64,000 nt of DNA from Staphylococcus delphini (GCF_900636325.1 NZ_LR134263.1:2294001-2358000); one strand, 5' to 3'; counted from the stretch's first letter, positions 29,179 through 37,757 are shown. Notes: generated by a model from the letters alone, not told the origin. Program-made: numbers and translations.

Positions 29179-30183
29179 CTACTTCAGCATTTCTTTTTGC
29201 ATTCTAAACTCGATACCTTGGAACAGTTGTTTACGCCATTTGTGATATTTCACTAAGTTTTGTTCTGCTTGCAACACGTCAATAAATTGAAACTTAATTT
29301 TCGAACCTTGACGTTTTTGCGCAATTTTAGACAAATGATAAGAGGCAATTGTACCTATTTGTGGGTAACTGCCTAATGTATAATGGTCGTTTAATAAAAT
29401 GACAGGTGCGCCTTCTTTTTTTACTTGAATTGTCCCGCGTTTCACAGATTGATGCGGGGGCATGTCATCATAATACGCTTTAATCGGCGTCCCTTCTAAA
29501 ACGACGCCCATACGATTCGCTTTACTCGTCACTTGATACTCACCATTTGTGAATTGACGGAGCACTTCCGCTTCAAAATCTTCTGTCCCTTTATTCGGAA
29601 TGACATGCACGACATCTGATAAATAGTTGAAAGACAAGGCATAACCATCCACACCCCAATCGACCGTCTTACGCTGTGCCAAGTTTTTAAACAACTGATG
29701 ATGACGCGCATTATAATCGCGTTTGAGTTCAATCGTATCACCGGCTTGTAAACGACGTCCTTTAAATCCGCCCATGCCCGAAATCGTATCTGTCGACGTC
29801 GAACCGAGCCATTGATCGAGTTCAAAACCACCCGCAACCGCTAAATACAAACGCGAACCACGGCGTAGATGATCAACAGCTAACACGTCTCCTTTGTTCA
29901 TTAAATACAACTTATTCATTTGTACACGCATGTCATCTGTATGTGCGACACCTTGTGCACCCGACAATGCGATTAACGTCGGTTCTGTAAAACGAATACG
30001 CGCCATTTGATTGCTCATTTCGAGTGTCGCTTCATTGCGGTCATTGCCGACTAAGCGGTTCGCAATTTCGTGTGCCAACACATCTAAAGCGCCACTGCGA
30101 ATGACCCCCATATGTTCATAGCCTTCGCGTCCAAAATCTTGAAAACTTGAAAATAATCCGCTGTCTTCTATGATGATTGTCAT
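29179..30183 (-). CDS. pxpC: 5-oxoprolinase subunit C / biotin-dependent carboxyltransferase-like (KipA family)
   Basis: A 334-residue protein of the PxpC/KipA family. Seen: GLFSSFQDFGREGYEHMGV, GALDVLAHEIANRLVGN, GVDGYALSF region, RMGVVLEG and ILLNDHYTLGSYPQIG. With PxpA and PxpB it cleaves 5-oxoproline to glutamate using ATP. It overlaps pxpB by 4 bases (ATGA), so they are coupled. No pxpA (LamB/YcsF) lies in the window, so the third subunit must be elsewhere or the pair has another job. Confidence 0.85.
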   Translation of the reverse strand: MTIIIEDSGLFSSFQDFGREGYEHMGVIRSGALDVLAHEIANRLVGNDRNEATLEMSNQMARIRFTEPTLIALSGAQGVAHTDDMRVQMNKLYLMNKGDVLAVDHLRRGSRLYLAVAGGFELDQWLGSTSTDTISGMGGFKGRRLQAGDTIELKRDYNARHHQLFKNLAQRKTVDWGVDGYALSFNYLSDVVHVIPNKGTEDFEAEVLRQFTNGEYQVTSKANRMGVVLEGTPIKAYYDDMPPHQSVKRGTIQVKKEGAPVILLNDHYTLGSYPQIGTIASYHLSKIAQKRQGSKIKFQFIDVLQAEQNLVKYHKWRKQLFQGIEFRMQKEMLK

Positions 30184-30863
30184 GCGTCGTTCCCTCCTGC
30201 TTGTACTTCAAAAAACTTCACGTGGTCCCCTAATGAAATCAACGCGAAATCCTCTTTTTTAGGGTTGAATAATGGCAATGACGTATGACCGATTACGAGC
30301 CAGTCGCTATACGTTTCGGTCGTTGTAATGCCGCATTTATTGTTTTCTAAAATGACCGATCCTGCTGGAATCAATCGTGGTTCAGTTGCGGTATGATTGA
30401 CAATAATTTGCGCGTCGACACCGGATAAATATGGAAAACCTGGTGAGTAGCCCATCATCGAAACGAAATAATCTGCACCTGTATGTATATCAATAAATGT
30501 TTGGCGATCCATATGCAACTCTTTTAATATCATGTCCAAGTGCGGTCCGTTCTCGCCACCATAGACAATCGGGACTTTCACACAATGAATTTCCTTGTCT
30601 AAGGTCATATCCTCTATATTAATATTTTCAATGACCGCTTTCATATGTAAAAATGGCGAATCAATATTCAAATGTTTCATCATCATGCGTGCATCATAAG
30701 AAATTAACATATCCGTTTCCGTCGGTACAATTTCCGTAATAAATGGATAGTTTTGATTGATTAAGCAATGACGTATCAGTAGTAACTTTTCAGTAGCGGC
30801 AGGTGTCACGTCTCCTTGTAAAGAGACAACAATCGCCTGATCTCCTTGACTATAAACTTTCAT
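30180..30863 (-). CDS. pxpB: 5-oxoprolinase subunit B (KipI family)
   Basis: A 227-residue PxpB/KipI family protein. Typical marks: YSQGDQAIVVSLQGD at the start, VPIVYGGENGPHLD, YFVSMMGYSPGFPYLSGVD, and AGSVILENNKCGI. Start: ATG at 30863, behind AGAGGTGAAAA; two upstream Met codons overlap the neighbouring small gene. Coupled to pxpC. In B. subtilis KipI also inhibits the kinase KinA, a sporulation role not relevant to staphylococci. Confidence 0.85.
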   Translation of the reverse strand: MKVYSQGDQAIVVSLQGDVTPAATEKLLLIRHCLINQNYPFITEIVPTETDMLISYDARMMMKHLNIDSPFLHMKAVIENINIEDMTLDKEIHCVKVPIVYGGENGPHLDMILKELHMDRQTFIDIHTGADYFVSMMGYSPGFPYLSGVDAQIIVNHTATEPRLIPAGSVILENNKCGITTTETYSDWLVIGHTSLPLFNPKKEDFALISLGDHVKFFEVQAGGNDA

Positions 30864-30873
30864 TTTTTCACCT

Positions 30874-31083
30874 CTATTTATCATCATAAAATAAACTTAA
30901 AATTTCACTTGTATGTTGTGCGAGTTCACCGACAAAACCATAGATGAGCATGCACTGAATGATAAGGATACCTACCATCCATAAGTAGACCCATAAGCGA
31001 TACTGACGTGCAACAAGCCGTTGTGACACGATTTGACCGATCCACATCACAATGAGAAAACCTAAAATATAGAGCCCGATCAT
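30874..31083 (-). CDS. Small two-helix membrane protein
   Basis: A 69-residue protein with two membrane helices (IGLYILGFLIVMWIGQIV and LWVYLWMVGILIIQCMLIYGF) separated by a basic loop (RLVARQYR). Not recognised. ATG at 31083 is preceded by TAGGTGAT. It sits between pabC and pxpB with short gaps on both sides, so it likely belongs to the same transcript. No function can be assigned. Confidence 0.65.
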   Translation of the reverse strand: MIGLYILGFLIVMWIGQIVSQRLVARQYRLWVYLWMVGILIIQCMLIYGFVGELAQHTSEILSLFYDDK

Positions 31084-31091
31084 ACAATCAC

Positions 31092-31705
31092 CTACTTTTT
31101 GGATTTCAGCGTAATGGGCACCCACTCACGCAAACTATTAATCATCCACAATTGTCCGCCGTGTTGCAATACTTCCTTTACCATCACTATCGTCAAATAC
31201 TTTTCCTTAATACGTGCGCTAGCTAACAAATCGCGACGCATACACCCTTGTAAAAAATCGTTGTCGTAAATCGGTGTATAATGTGTACCATCTACTGTAA
31301 GCACGACATTCCCAATATCAAATTCGAGCACTTTATCCGTCGTCTCATCGTAAAACAAAGCGAGTTGGGTCGTATGCGAATGCGCAACATGTTCACGTTC
31401 AGACGTTTTATATATCCGTTGCCATTCAGGGATATCGCTTTTCATAGGAACAAACTGGGCAGTCATCGTCGTCGTTTTTGGAGCGTCCCCACTTCTGTAC
31501 GCAATTCCCCTGATGGTTCAAGTATGACTTTGACCCGATACTGTCCCCGCGCATACGTTTCGCATAACTGTTGAATGGTTTGTTGCCATTTTAAGTCGTC
31601 AAATGGTAACCCGAGCGCCGTACTTGAACGCTGGAGTCGTTCTGCATGATACGCCAGTCGCGGTATTTCACCATGGTCCAATCGCATCGTTTCAAATAAA
31701 TTCAT
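31092..31705 (-). pseudogene. pabC: 4-amino-4-deoxychorismate lyase (pabC), split by a frameshift
   Basis: Two adjoining frames make one class IV aminotransferase-type protein. 31463-31705 encodes the N-terminal 80 residues (MNLFETMRLDHGEIPRLAYH...), and 31092-31466 encodes 124 residues with the probable PLP lysine (RIYKTSEREHV), EFDIGNVV and DFLQGCMRR. Together they equal the normal length of about 200. The frames meet at ctccaaaaacgacgacgatga; one lost base (for instance a C before caaaaac) would explain it. The second part can start at an ATG overlapping the first stop (ATGA), so reinitiation, slippage on the A-run or true inactivation are all possible. Confidence 0.75.
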
Positions 31706-32850
31706 CGCAATCCCTCTAATATTTTCGTTTTCGCATGAAATTCTGCATATTCTTGATCCGGATCAGAATCTATCGTAATCCCTGCCCCGACACCATAATA
31801 CAATGTGTCGTTGATTTGTTCGACCGTTCGTATCGGTACATTAAAAATCGCGCGCCCATTCGGATGGAGTAAACCAATAGCCCCACAATAAATGTGACGC
31901 GGTGCCGTTTCAAGACGATGAATAATGCGCATTGTATTCACTTTTGGCGCACCTGTAATAGAACCACACGGAAAAAGTGCACGCAATAACGTTTCATATG
32001 TTGTCGTGTCTGCAATCTGACCCGCAACCATCGTCGTCATTTGGAAAACCGTTTGATAACGTTCAATCGCAAACGGATGATACACTTTAACACTGCCTCG
32101 TTTGGCCACACGTGCAATATCGTTACGCAATAAATCGACAATCATGACGTTTTCCGCACGATCTTTCTCAGACTGGCGCAATGCTTGAGCGTGACGTTCA
32201 TCTTCTTCAACTGTCGCACCTCTTGGCATCGTCCCTTTCATCGGTTTGCTCACGACTGTCCGACCTTGATCACCAAAGTCACCTACTTGGAAAAAGAGCT
32301 CCGGCGAAATAGACGCAACCTTCACTTCTGCTGTATCAATGAGCACTGTATAATCACCATTCGTTTGTTGCGTCAACTGGTCATACAACGTAGAAATTGA
32401 CATCTGATCAAAACTTTTGAGACGCGTCGTATAATTCACTTGATACGTCCACCCTGCTGTAATTTCGTCATGTATCGTACGGATATGTTGTGTAATCGTA
32501 TGTTTATCATCCATAAATTGAAACCGCCCACCTTGACTGAGTTTCACGCGTTCAGCTGTAGCGGCTTGCAACGCATCAACAGGCGTATCAAATACATAAT
32601 ATGCTGCATAAATACTATTGTTCGGCGTATACGTTTGAAAATCTTCATGAAAATACGGTGCCGCTTCGTATGGCAAATAAAGTGCGACGTAATACCCTTG
32701 CTGTTGATATTGTGCCGCCGCTTCAATGATTTGACCGACTTCTTTCAATGCTCGTGCAACGCCTGTATGGAGCGGTTCTTCAAAATGATATTGATATGTC
32801 GTGGTCGTATTTGGATCGTTATAATATTTATAATTAAACTTCACAACCAT
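31702..32850 (-). CDS. pabB: Aminodeoxychorismate synthase component I
   Basis: A 382-residue chorismate-utilising enzyme. With PabA it converts chorismate and glutamine to aminodeoxychorismate for folate. Motifs: ISPELFFQVGD, VVSKPMKGTMPRGA, ENVMIVDLLRNDIARVAKRGSV, FPCGSITGAPKVNTMRII and GVGAGITIDSDPDQEYAE. The PIKGTxxR-type Lys supports PabB rather than TrpE. Shorter than E. coli PabB, lacking part of the N-terminal domain, as usual in staphylococci. Overlaps pabA by 17 bases and the pabC N-part by 4; RBS CGGAGG. Confidence 0.9.
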   Translation of the reverse strand: MVVKFNYKYYNDPNTTTTYQYHFEEPLHTGVARALKEVGQIIEAAAQYQQQGYYVALYLPYEAAPYFHEDFQTYTPNNSIYAAYYVFDTPVDALQAATAERVKLSQGGRFQFMDDKHTITQHIRTIHDEITAGWTYQVNYTTRLKSFDQMSISTLYDQLTQQTNGDYTVLIDTAEVKVASISPELFFQVGDFGDQGRTVVSKPMKGTMPRGATVEEDERHAQALRQSEKDRAENVMIVDLLRNDIARVAKRGSVKVYHPFAIERYQTVFQMTTMVAGQIADTTTYETLLRALFPCGSITGAPKVNTMRIIHRLETAPRHIYCGAIGLLHPNGRAIFNVPIRTVEQINDTLYYGVGAGITIDSDPDQEYAEFHAKTKILEGLR

Positions 32851-33427
32851 GGCTGACCTCCGCTTTTCTCAAAAAGTTTCGTATTTGTTCGTGACCGTAT
32901 TCAGACAAAATTGATTCGGGATGGTATTGAACCCCGTCTATCGGTCGTGACATGTGACGCACCGCCATCACGATGCCTTGTTCATTTTGTGCTGACACAA
33001 CGAGCGGTTTCGCAATCGTCATAGGATCGGCCATTAACGAATGATAACGCATCACTTCAAACTGCGCAGGTAACCCTTGAAACAACTGTGACTGGTCATG
33101 GCTGATGCGCGTCGTATGCCCATGGACAGGTCGTGGCGCGTGTATAATTTTACCACCATAATACGTCACTAATAGTTGAAAACCTAAACAAACGCCTAAA
33201 ATCGGTGTCGTATGTTCAAATGCTTTCACGACTTCAAATAGGATAGGATAATCTTCTGGCGCACCAGGTCCAGGCGAAATAATGAGTGCTGTCGGTTGCA
33301 TCTCTTTTAATGTCGCAATAGAAACGGCATCGACATCGATTACCGTGACAGGTTGTTGATGCTCATATTCGACATAATCAACAATATTATACGTAAAAGA
33401 ATCTTTATTATCTATCATCACTATCAT
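32834..33427 (-). CDS. pabA: Aminodeoxychorismate synthase glutamine amidotransferase component
   Basis: A 197-residue class I glutamine amidotransferase. Catalytic Cys in LGVCLGFQLLV, and His-x-Glu in GVQYHPESILSEYG; the N-terminus MIDNKDSFTYNIVDYV is that of the PabA/TrpG family. It delivers ammonia to PabB. Assigned to PabA because it is coupled to pabB and pabC rather than trp genes. First gene of a minus-strand operon that may run through pabB, pabC, a small membrane gene, pxpB and pxpC. Confidence 0.92.
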   Translation of the reverse strand: MIVMIDNKDSFTYNIVDYVEYEHQQPVTVIDVDAVSIATLKEMQPTALIISPGPGAPEDYPILFEVVKAFEHTTPILGVCLGFQLLVTYYGGKIIHAPRPVHGHTTRISHDQSQLFQGLPAQFEVMRYHSLMADPMTIAKPLVVSAQNEQGIVMAVRHMSRPIDGVQYHPESILSEYGHEQIRNFLRKAEVSHGCEV

Positions 33428-33517
33428 AGTTTTTGCCTCGTTCTTTCTTTAATACTTCTATTATCACAAATGTCGACCTAATTGACAAAGTTGAAGTGAT
33501 AATGAGCAGAGCACGAC

Positions 33518-33546
33518 TTGATTTATCACACTAAATGTATTACAGT
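33518..33546 (+). promoter_or_regulatory. Probable queCDE promoter
   Basis: TTGATT (33518-33523) and TACAGT (33541-33546) with a 17-base spacer; transcription would start shortly before the riboswitch. Confidence 0.5.
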
Positions 33547-33565
33547 ATGGAACAGAATTGAATTG

Positions 33566-33603
33566 CAGAGGTTCCTAGCTATCAACCCTCTATAAAAAAC
33601 TAG
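33566..33603 (+). ncRNA. PreQ1-I riboswitch aptamer
   Basis: The segment fits the class I preQ1 aptamer: P1 strand agaggtt, loop with ctagct, P1' strand accctct, then an A-rich tail ending aaaaaacta that folds back as the H-type pseudoknot. It lies just before queC. The tail aaaaaactagac (33595-33606) can instead pair with gtctatttttt (33616-33626), an antiterminator that would block the terminator hairpin at 33614. Confidence 0.92.
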
Positions 33604-33613
33604 ACACTTGTAA

Positions 33614-33644
33614 CCGTCTATTTTTTATAGTGACGGCTTTTTTT
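33614..33644 (+). terminator. Riboswitch-controlled terminator of queCDE
   Basis: Stem ccgtctat / atagtgacgg-type (ccgtc...gacgg) followed by a T-run. It competes with the antiterminator formed with the aptamer tail, so preQ1 binding should stop transcription before queC. Confidence 0.85.
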
Positions 33645-33687
33645 ATGCCTTATTTTAGGAGCTTCTCTATTAAAGGAGCGATCAATC

Positions 33688-34356
33688 ATGTCAGAAGTGC
33701 TCAATAACGAAAAAGCACTTGTTGTATTTAGCGGCGGGCAAGATAGTACGACTTGTCTGTTCTATGCTAAAAAACATTTTAAAGAAGTTGAACTGGTTAC
33801 ATTTGAATATGGTCAGCGTCATGCGAAAGAAATCGAAGTCGCAAAAGAAATCGCCGAAGACCAAGGACTCAAACATCACGTACTCGATATGGCATTGCTT
33901 TCCCAACTCACACCGAATGCGCTCACATCACATGATATGACGATAGACAGCCATAATGACGTCCCGAATACGTTCGTCCCTGCTCGAAACTTACTCTTCC
34001 TCTCATTTGCCGGTGCATTAGCGTACCAAATCGGTGCCAAACATCTCATTACAGGGGTATGTGAGACAGACTTTTCTGGGTATCCTGATTGCCGTGACAG
34101 CTTTATTAAATCAATGAATGTCACATTGAATTTAGCGATGGACCGTGATTTTGTGATACATACACCGCTCATGTGGCTCAACAAAAAAGAAACTTGGGCA
34201 TTAAGTGATGACTCAGGTGTACTCGATTACGTGCGCGACCGGACATTAACGTGTTATAACGGCATGATCGCAGAAGGCTGTGGCGAATGTCCGGCATGTC
34301 AATTACGCCAGCGCGGTCTTGAACAATATCTTGCTGAGAAAGGACGTGAAGTCTAA
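33688..34356 (+). CDS. queC: 7-cyano-7-deazaguanine synthase
   Basis: A 222-residue ATP-dependent enzyme that turns 7-carboxy-7-deazaguanine into preQ0 with ammonia. Seen: PP-loop [48 protein letters not shown], and the zinc site [22 protein letters not shown] aaaggagcg before ATG. Its stop TAA overlaps the queD ATG by one base. Controlled by the preQ1 riboswitch upstream. Confidence 0.97.
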   Translation: MSEVLNNEKALVVFSGGQDSTTCLFYAKKHFKEVELVTFEYGQRHAKEIEVAKEIAEDQGLKHHVLDMALLSQLTPNALTSHDMTIDSHNDVPNTFVPARNLLFLSFAGALAYQIGAKHLITGVCETDFSGYPDCRDSFIKSMNVTLNLAMDRDFVIHTPLMWLNKKETWALSDDSGVLDYVRDRTLTCYNGMIAEGCGECPACQLRQRGLEQYLAEKGREV

Positions 34357-34787
34357 TGATGCAACAAATGTATCCTCAAGTCGACCATGATTATATGTTT
34401 GAACTGAATAAAGACTTTAACTTTTCAGCGGCACATTTCATTCCTGACGAACGTGCCGGAAAATGTACACGTGTGCACGGTCATACGTACTTTGTCAATT
34501 TAACGATTGGCGGAGATGAACTGGACAGCATGGGCTTTTTAATTAATTTTAGTGAATTGAAAAGCTTAATTCATGACCAATTCGATCATTATTTACTAAA
34601 CGATCTCGTACCATTTCAAGGTAAAAGTCCTTCCACTGAAATTGTGGCACAAACGATTTATGACATCGTGAGCGCACGGTTAGCAGAATTGCCGAATGCG
34701 CCGAAATGTTTACAAGTGTTTTTACGTGAGACACCTACAAGTTACGTCGTTTATCGCCCTAAAAATAAGGAGCAACGTCATGGCTAA
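34356..34787 (+). CDS. queD: 6-carboxy-5,6,7,8-tetrahydropterin synthase
   Basis: A 143-residue T-fold enzyme that makes carboxy-tetrahydropterin from dihydroneopterin triphosphate. Zinc-binding His residues in FNFSAAHFI and CTRVHGHTYFV, the catalytic Cys in the latter block, and DHYLLNDL are all visible. Two consecutive ATG codons (34356 and 34359) could start it. Overlaps queC by one base and queE by eight. Confidence 0.94.
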   Translation: MMQQMYPQVDHDYMFELNKDFNFSAAHFIPDERAGKCTRVHGHTYFVNLTIGGDELDSMGFLINFSELKSLIHDQFDHYLLNDLVPFQGKSPSTEIVAQTIYDIVSARLAELPNAPKCLQVFLRETPTSYVVYRPKNKEQRHG

Positions 34788-35493
34788 AATACCTGTACTC
34801 GAAATTTTCGGCCCTACCATTCAAGGTGAAGGCCGCGTAATCGGTCGTAAAACGATGTTCGTCCGTACTGCAGGCTGTGACTTTCGCTGTAGTTGGTGCG
34901 ATTCAAAGTTCACTTGGGATGGCAGTATGAAAGATGACATTGAAATGATGGAAGCAGAAGAAATTTTAGCACAACTGAGAAATATCGGTGGCAATCGTTT
35001 TAATCACGTCACAATTTCTGGTGGGAATCCTGCTTTAATTAAAGGGCTGCAATCATTTGTAGATTTATGTGAAGCCAATGACATCCGTACAGCACTTGAA
35101 ACACAAGGATCACAGTTCAAGCCTTGGATGCGCCAAATCAATGACCTGACCCTTTCACCTAAGCCACCAAGTTCTGGTATGCAACAAAATCTACCACGTT
35201 TAGATGAAGTCATTGAACAATTAGATATCTCACGTATTAATTTAAAAGTGGTCGTATTTGATGATGCAGATTATGACTTTGCAAAAATGATTCACCAACG
35301 TTATCCAGACATTCCGTTCTACTTACAAGTGGGTAACCCTTATTTAGAAGATCATGTCGAACAACATACAGCGAAACTACTCGAGCGTTACGAACAGTTA
35401 ATCGACCGTGTGACAACGGATGCAGAGATGAATGAAGTGTTCGTCTTACCCCAATTGCACACATTAATTTGGAGTAATCAAAAAGGCGTTTAG
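34780..35493 (+). CDS. queE: 7-carboxy-7-deazaguanine synthase (radical SAM)
   Basis: A 237-residue radical S-adenosylmethionine enzyme that rearranges carboxy-tetrahydropterin to carboxy-deazaguanine. The FeS motif is GCDFRCSWCDSKFTW (C-x3-C-x2-C); GPTIQGEGRVIGRKTMFVRTAG and HVTISGGNPAL are also typical. Start: ATG at 34780 behind aaggag; the longer frame upstream lies within queD. Last gene of queCDE, with no hairpin terminator seen immediately after. Confidence 0.95.
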   Translation: MAKIPVLEIFGPTIQGEGRVIGRKTMFVRTAGCDFRCSWCDSKFTWDGSMKDDIEMMEAEEILAQLRNIGGNRFNHVTISGGNPALIKGLQSFVDLCEANDIRTALETQGSQFKPWMRQINDLTLSPKPPSSGMQQNLPRLDEVIEQLDISRINLKVVVFDDADYDFAKMIHQRYPDIPFYLQVGNPYLEDHVEQHTAKLLERYEQLIDRVTTDAEMNEVFVLPQLHTLIWSNQKGV

Positions 35494-35639
35494 TTATCAC
35501 GCGCATTAAGAAAGTCACGAATCAATCGTTTAAACACGATCGCCTCAAAATGTTATTTCGTTAAAAGTGTTATTAAATGCTTATCCACAGTGATATTGAT
35601 ATAATAGAGTAATGAATTGCGAAAAGTTAGGAGAACACA

Positions 35640-36239
35640 ATGGCCTTATTTGTCATCTTAAATATCATTATCGTCGTTGGCGTATTTCTCATTGATATGT
35701 ATCGACATCAATACCAATACGTACGTTTAAGTGCTTTCTTATTTGCGATAACTGTGAATAGTTTACTGAACCCTATTTTATTAAACCAGCTGAATTTTAT
35801 TACGATGAGTAGCTTTTTAATGTATTTGACTTGGTTCATCTTGCAAATGTATTTAGATCGCCATGTACATACATTTAAGATTCAAAACCAAAAATTTTTC
35901 ACTGGTATTATTGCTATGATGATTAGCATTTTATTCGTTGTGATGACTCAAACGGCAAATCAAACGATTTACATGTCTGTGCCGTACTTAGCACCAGCTG
36001 TCTTTTTATTCGGCGCCATTTTACAATTTTCTAGTGTGTTTCATTCACCACGGTTTGAAACTTTTTATCGCCGTTTGAAAATGAAAACCCCATTATTCAT
36101 CGGTGCCTGCTTTATTGTTGCGTCCATGATACTGATGATGCTATTGACGCCTTTTTGGTACTTATATCTCATCATTTATGCGTGCCTTATCCTCATCTTT
36201 TTGTTCGAACAAATATTTATTTTAGAAAAAGATGATTAA
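35640..36239 (+). CDS. Unknown polytopic membrane protein
   Basis: A 199-residue protein with about six hydrophobic helices spread over the whole length and almost no soluble domain. Not recognised. Ribosome site ttaggag 7 bases before ATG. It is followed at 70 bases by a GlsB-type gene, which may be independent. No motif hints at a function. Confidence 0.7.
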   Translation: MALFVILNIIIVVGVFLIDMYRHQYQYVRLSAFLFAITVNSLLNPILLNQLNFITMSSFLMYLTWFILQMYLDRHVHTFKIQNQKFFTGIIAMMISILFVVMTQTANQTIYMSVPYLAPAVFLFGAILQFSSVFHSPRFETFYRRLKMKTPLFIGACFIVASMILMMLLTPFWYLYLIIYACLILIFLFEQIFILEKDD

Positions 36240-36308
36240 AAACAAATCGAACGTGGTATGTATTAATTGAGCCTTAACATAGTATAGAAAATAAAGGAGG
36301 CATTTACT

Positions 36309-36563
36309 ATGGGTTTTATAGTGATGTTAATCGTCGGCGGTCTCATTGGTTGGGCTGCTGGTGCAATTTTAGGTAAAGATATTCCAGGTGGTATTATTGG
36401 AAATATTATCGCAGGTTTAGTTGGTTCTGCAATTGGTAGCTGGTTATTAGGCCATTGGGGACCAGAATTCGGTGGCGTATACATTTTACCAGCATTAATC
36501 GGATCAATTATTTTAATCGCATTAGCTTCATTAATTTTAGGTAAAATGCGAGGCAAAAAATAA
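36309..36563 (+). CDS. GlsB/YeaQ/YmgE-family stress membrane protein
   Basis: An 84-residue, very Gly-rich protein of three membrane segments: GFIVMLIVGGLIGWAAGAILGKD, GGIIGNIIAGLVGSAIGSWLLG and ILPALIGSIILIALASLILGK. This is the transglycosylase-associated/GlsB family, often induced by general stress; molecular role unknown. RBS aaaggagg. A good terminator follows. Confidence 0.88.
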   Translation: MGFIVMLIVGGLIGWAAGAILGKDIPGGIIGNIIAGLVGSAIGSWLLGHWGPEFGGVYILPALIGSIILIALASLILGKMRGKK

Positions 36564-36602
36564 GTTGCGTTTTTCTTAATGCGCTTATTTTAAAATAGCT
36601 TG

Positions 36603-36648
36603 AGGTGTAGGTTGCGAAGTCTTTAAGGTTGACTTCCGACTTACACCT
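36603..36648 (+). terminator. Terminator of the GlsB-family gene
   Basis: Stem aggtgtaggttgcgaagtc / gacttccgacttacacct, followed by a T-run. Confidence 0.8.
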
Positions 36649-36780
36649 TTTTTGTATTCTATTTTAAATATTTTTAGTCTTACATATCTTGCGCTACGAT
36701 GACTTAGATGGGAAAACTCGTCCTCTTTCTCCTAAATGCACACACAAAATTGCCTTTATGAATGAGACTTCCGAGGGGGT

Positions 36781-37140
36781 GAGCCATAGAAAATTTTGAT
36801 GCCATTAATGCTTTTTTGTTAAACTTGCCCTCCCTATGATTTATAGTTTTTGATTGCCCAGAAGGCTTCCCGTTCCTAGGGGCTGATCCTCCAACTAACC
36901 AACGCTTTGATTTTACGATTACATTTGTTGAAGCGTTGGTGGATTTTCCGGACCAGCTGATCCCTCAGGAGTCTCAGCCTTCTGGGCAACCTTTTATCAA
37001 ATACAGCAAAACTGAGTGCAAGTTTATGCAACCCAGCATACAATCGCAACAATTTTTTGTATCCCATTCCCCCTCATTTTCCGACTATTTTAAAAAGATT
37101 AATGCATCATAAATCTATGAAGGGATTAAGGCCAAAAATT
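36781..37140. repeat. Dispersed palindromic intergenic repeat, copy C
   Basis: It shares several blocks with 40681-41310: tttgttaaacttgccctccc, ttcctagggg, ctcaggagtctcagccttct and a right end ...atgcatcataaatctatgaa. A perfect 12-bp inverted repeat gcccagaaggct (36856-36867) / agccttctgggc (36976-36987) brackets a core with aacgctt/aagcgtt that also matches copies A and B. No open frame of note. Confidence 0.7.
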
Positions 37141-37220
37141 TTTTATGTTTTAACCTCTTAAACTTAATGATGTCCAATGTTTGACGCAGTAACTGTCTAG
37201 ATGAAGCTAACTGAATCGAT

Positions 37221-37560
37221 GAAATAGGGAGTGCCCTCTTTCCTTACTTCTGTCCATGCAAGATTGCAAAAATGGGTGAGACTTACGAGGGAAAATGTAA
37301 AAAAGGATAATAGATTGAAGAGCGATTAAATTTTTGATGCCGTTATTTAAGTTAATTGAATAGGAGTGCCCTCTTCCCTTACTTCTGTCCATGCAAGATT
37401 GCCGGATGGACGAGACTCCCGAGGGAAAATGTAAAAAAGGGTAATAGATTGAAGAGCGATTAAATCTTTGATGCCGTTATTTAAGTTAATTGAATAGGAG
37501 TGCCCCCTTTCCTTACTTCTGTCCATGCAAGATTGCAAAAATGGGTGAGACTCCCGAGGG
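37221..37560. repeat. Tandem repeat, unit about 134 bp, about 2.5 copies
   Basis: The marker gagtgccct...cttctgtccatgcaagattg recurs at about 37231, 37366 and 37500, spaced 135 and 134 bases, with aaagagcgattaaat and tgatgccgttatttaag blocks between. The copies are nearly identical, pointing to recent duplication. Open frames across it are products of the repeat. Confidence 0.85.
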
Positions 37561-37648
37561 ATCAGACGCAGCCGAAAATCCGCCAACGCTTCATTCATGT
37601 AACAGTTCAATCAAGCGTTGGCTAGTTGAGGCAAGTCCCCTGGGAAAG
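37549..37648 (-). repeat. Dispersed intergenic repeat, copy B
   Basis: gactcccgaggga ... tcccctgggaaag with a ccaacgctt/aagcgttgg hairpin; reverse-complement match to copies A and C. It overlaps the end of the tandem repeat, whose units carry its first part. Confidence 0.7.
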
Positions 37649-37661
37649 CGAACCCATTAAA

Positions 37662-37739
37662 GCAATCCTATGCATGTGAAATGTTTGAAAAGGAAAGACG
37701 GCAATCCTATGCATGTGACATGTTCAAAAAAGAAAAAAG
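37662..37739. repeat. Short tandem duplication, 39-bp unit x2
   Basis: gcaatcctatgcatgtga begins at 37662 and again at 37701, with similar A-rich continuations. Confidence 0.8.
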
Positions 37740-37757
37740 GGGCCAAATGACACTAAC

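Noticed and set aside
36263-36556. Open frame antisense to the GlsB-family gene
   Set aside because: Shadow of the conserved Gly-rich coding sequence on the other strand.
37221-37560. Possible CRISPR array
   Set aside because: The units are 134-135 bp and nearly identical throughout, with no short repeat/variable spacer pattern and no cas genes.
37207-37610. Minus-strand open frames with repeated MDRSKERGHS-like peptides
   Set aside because: They arise from reading the 134-bp tandem repeat; no ribosome sites and no protein-like features.
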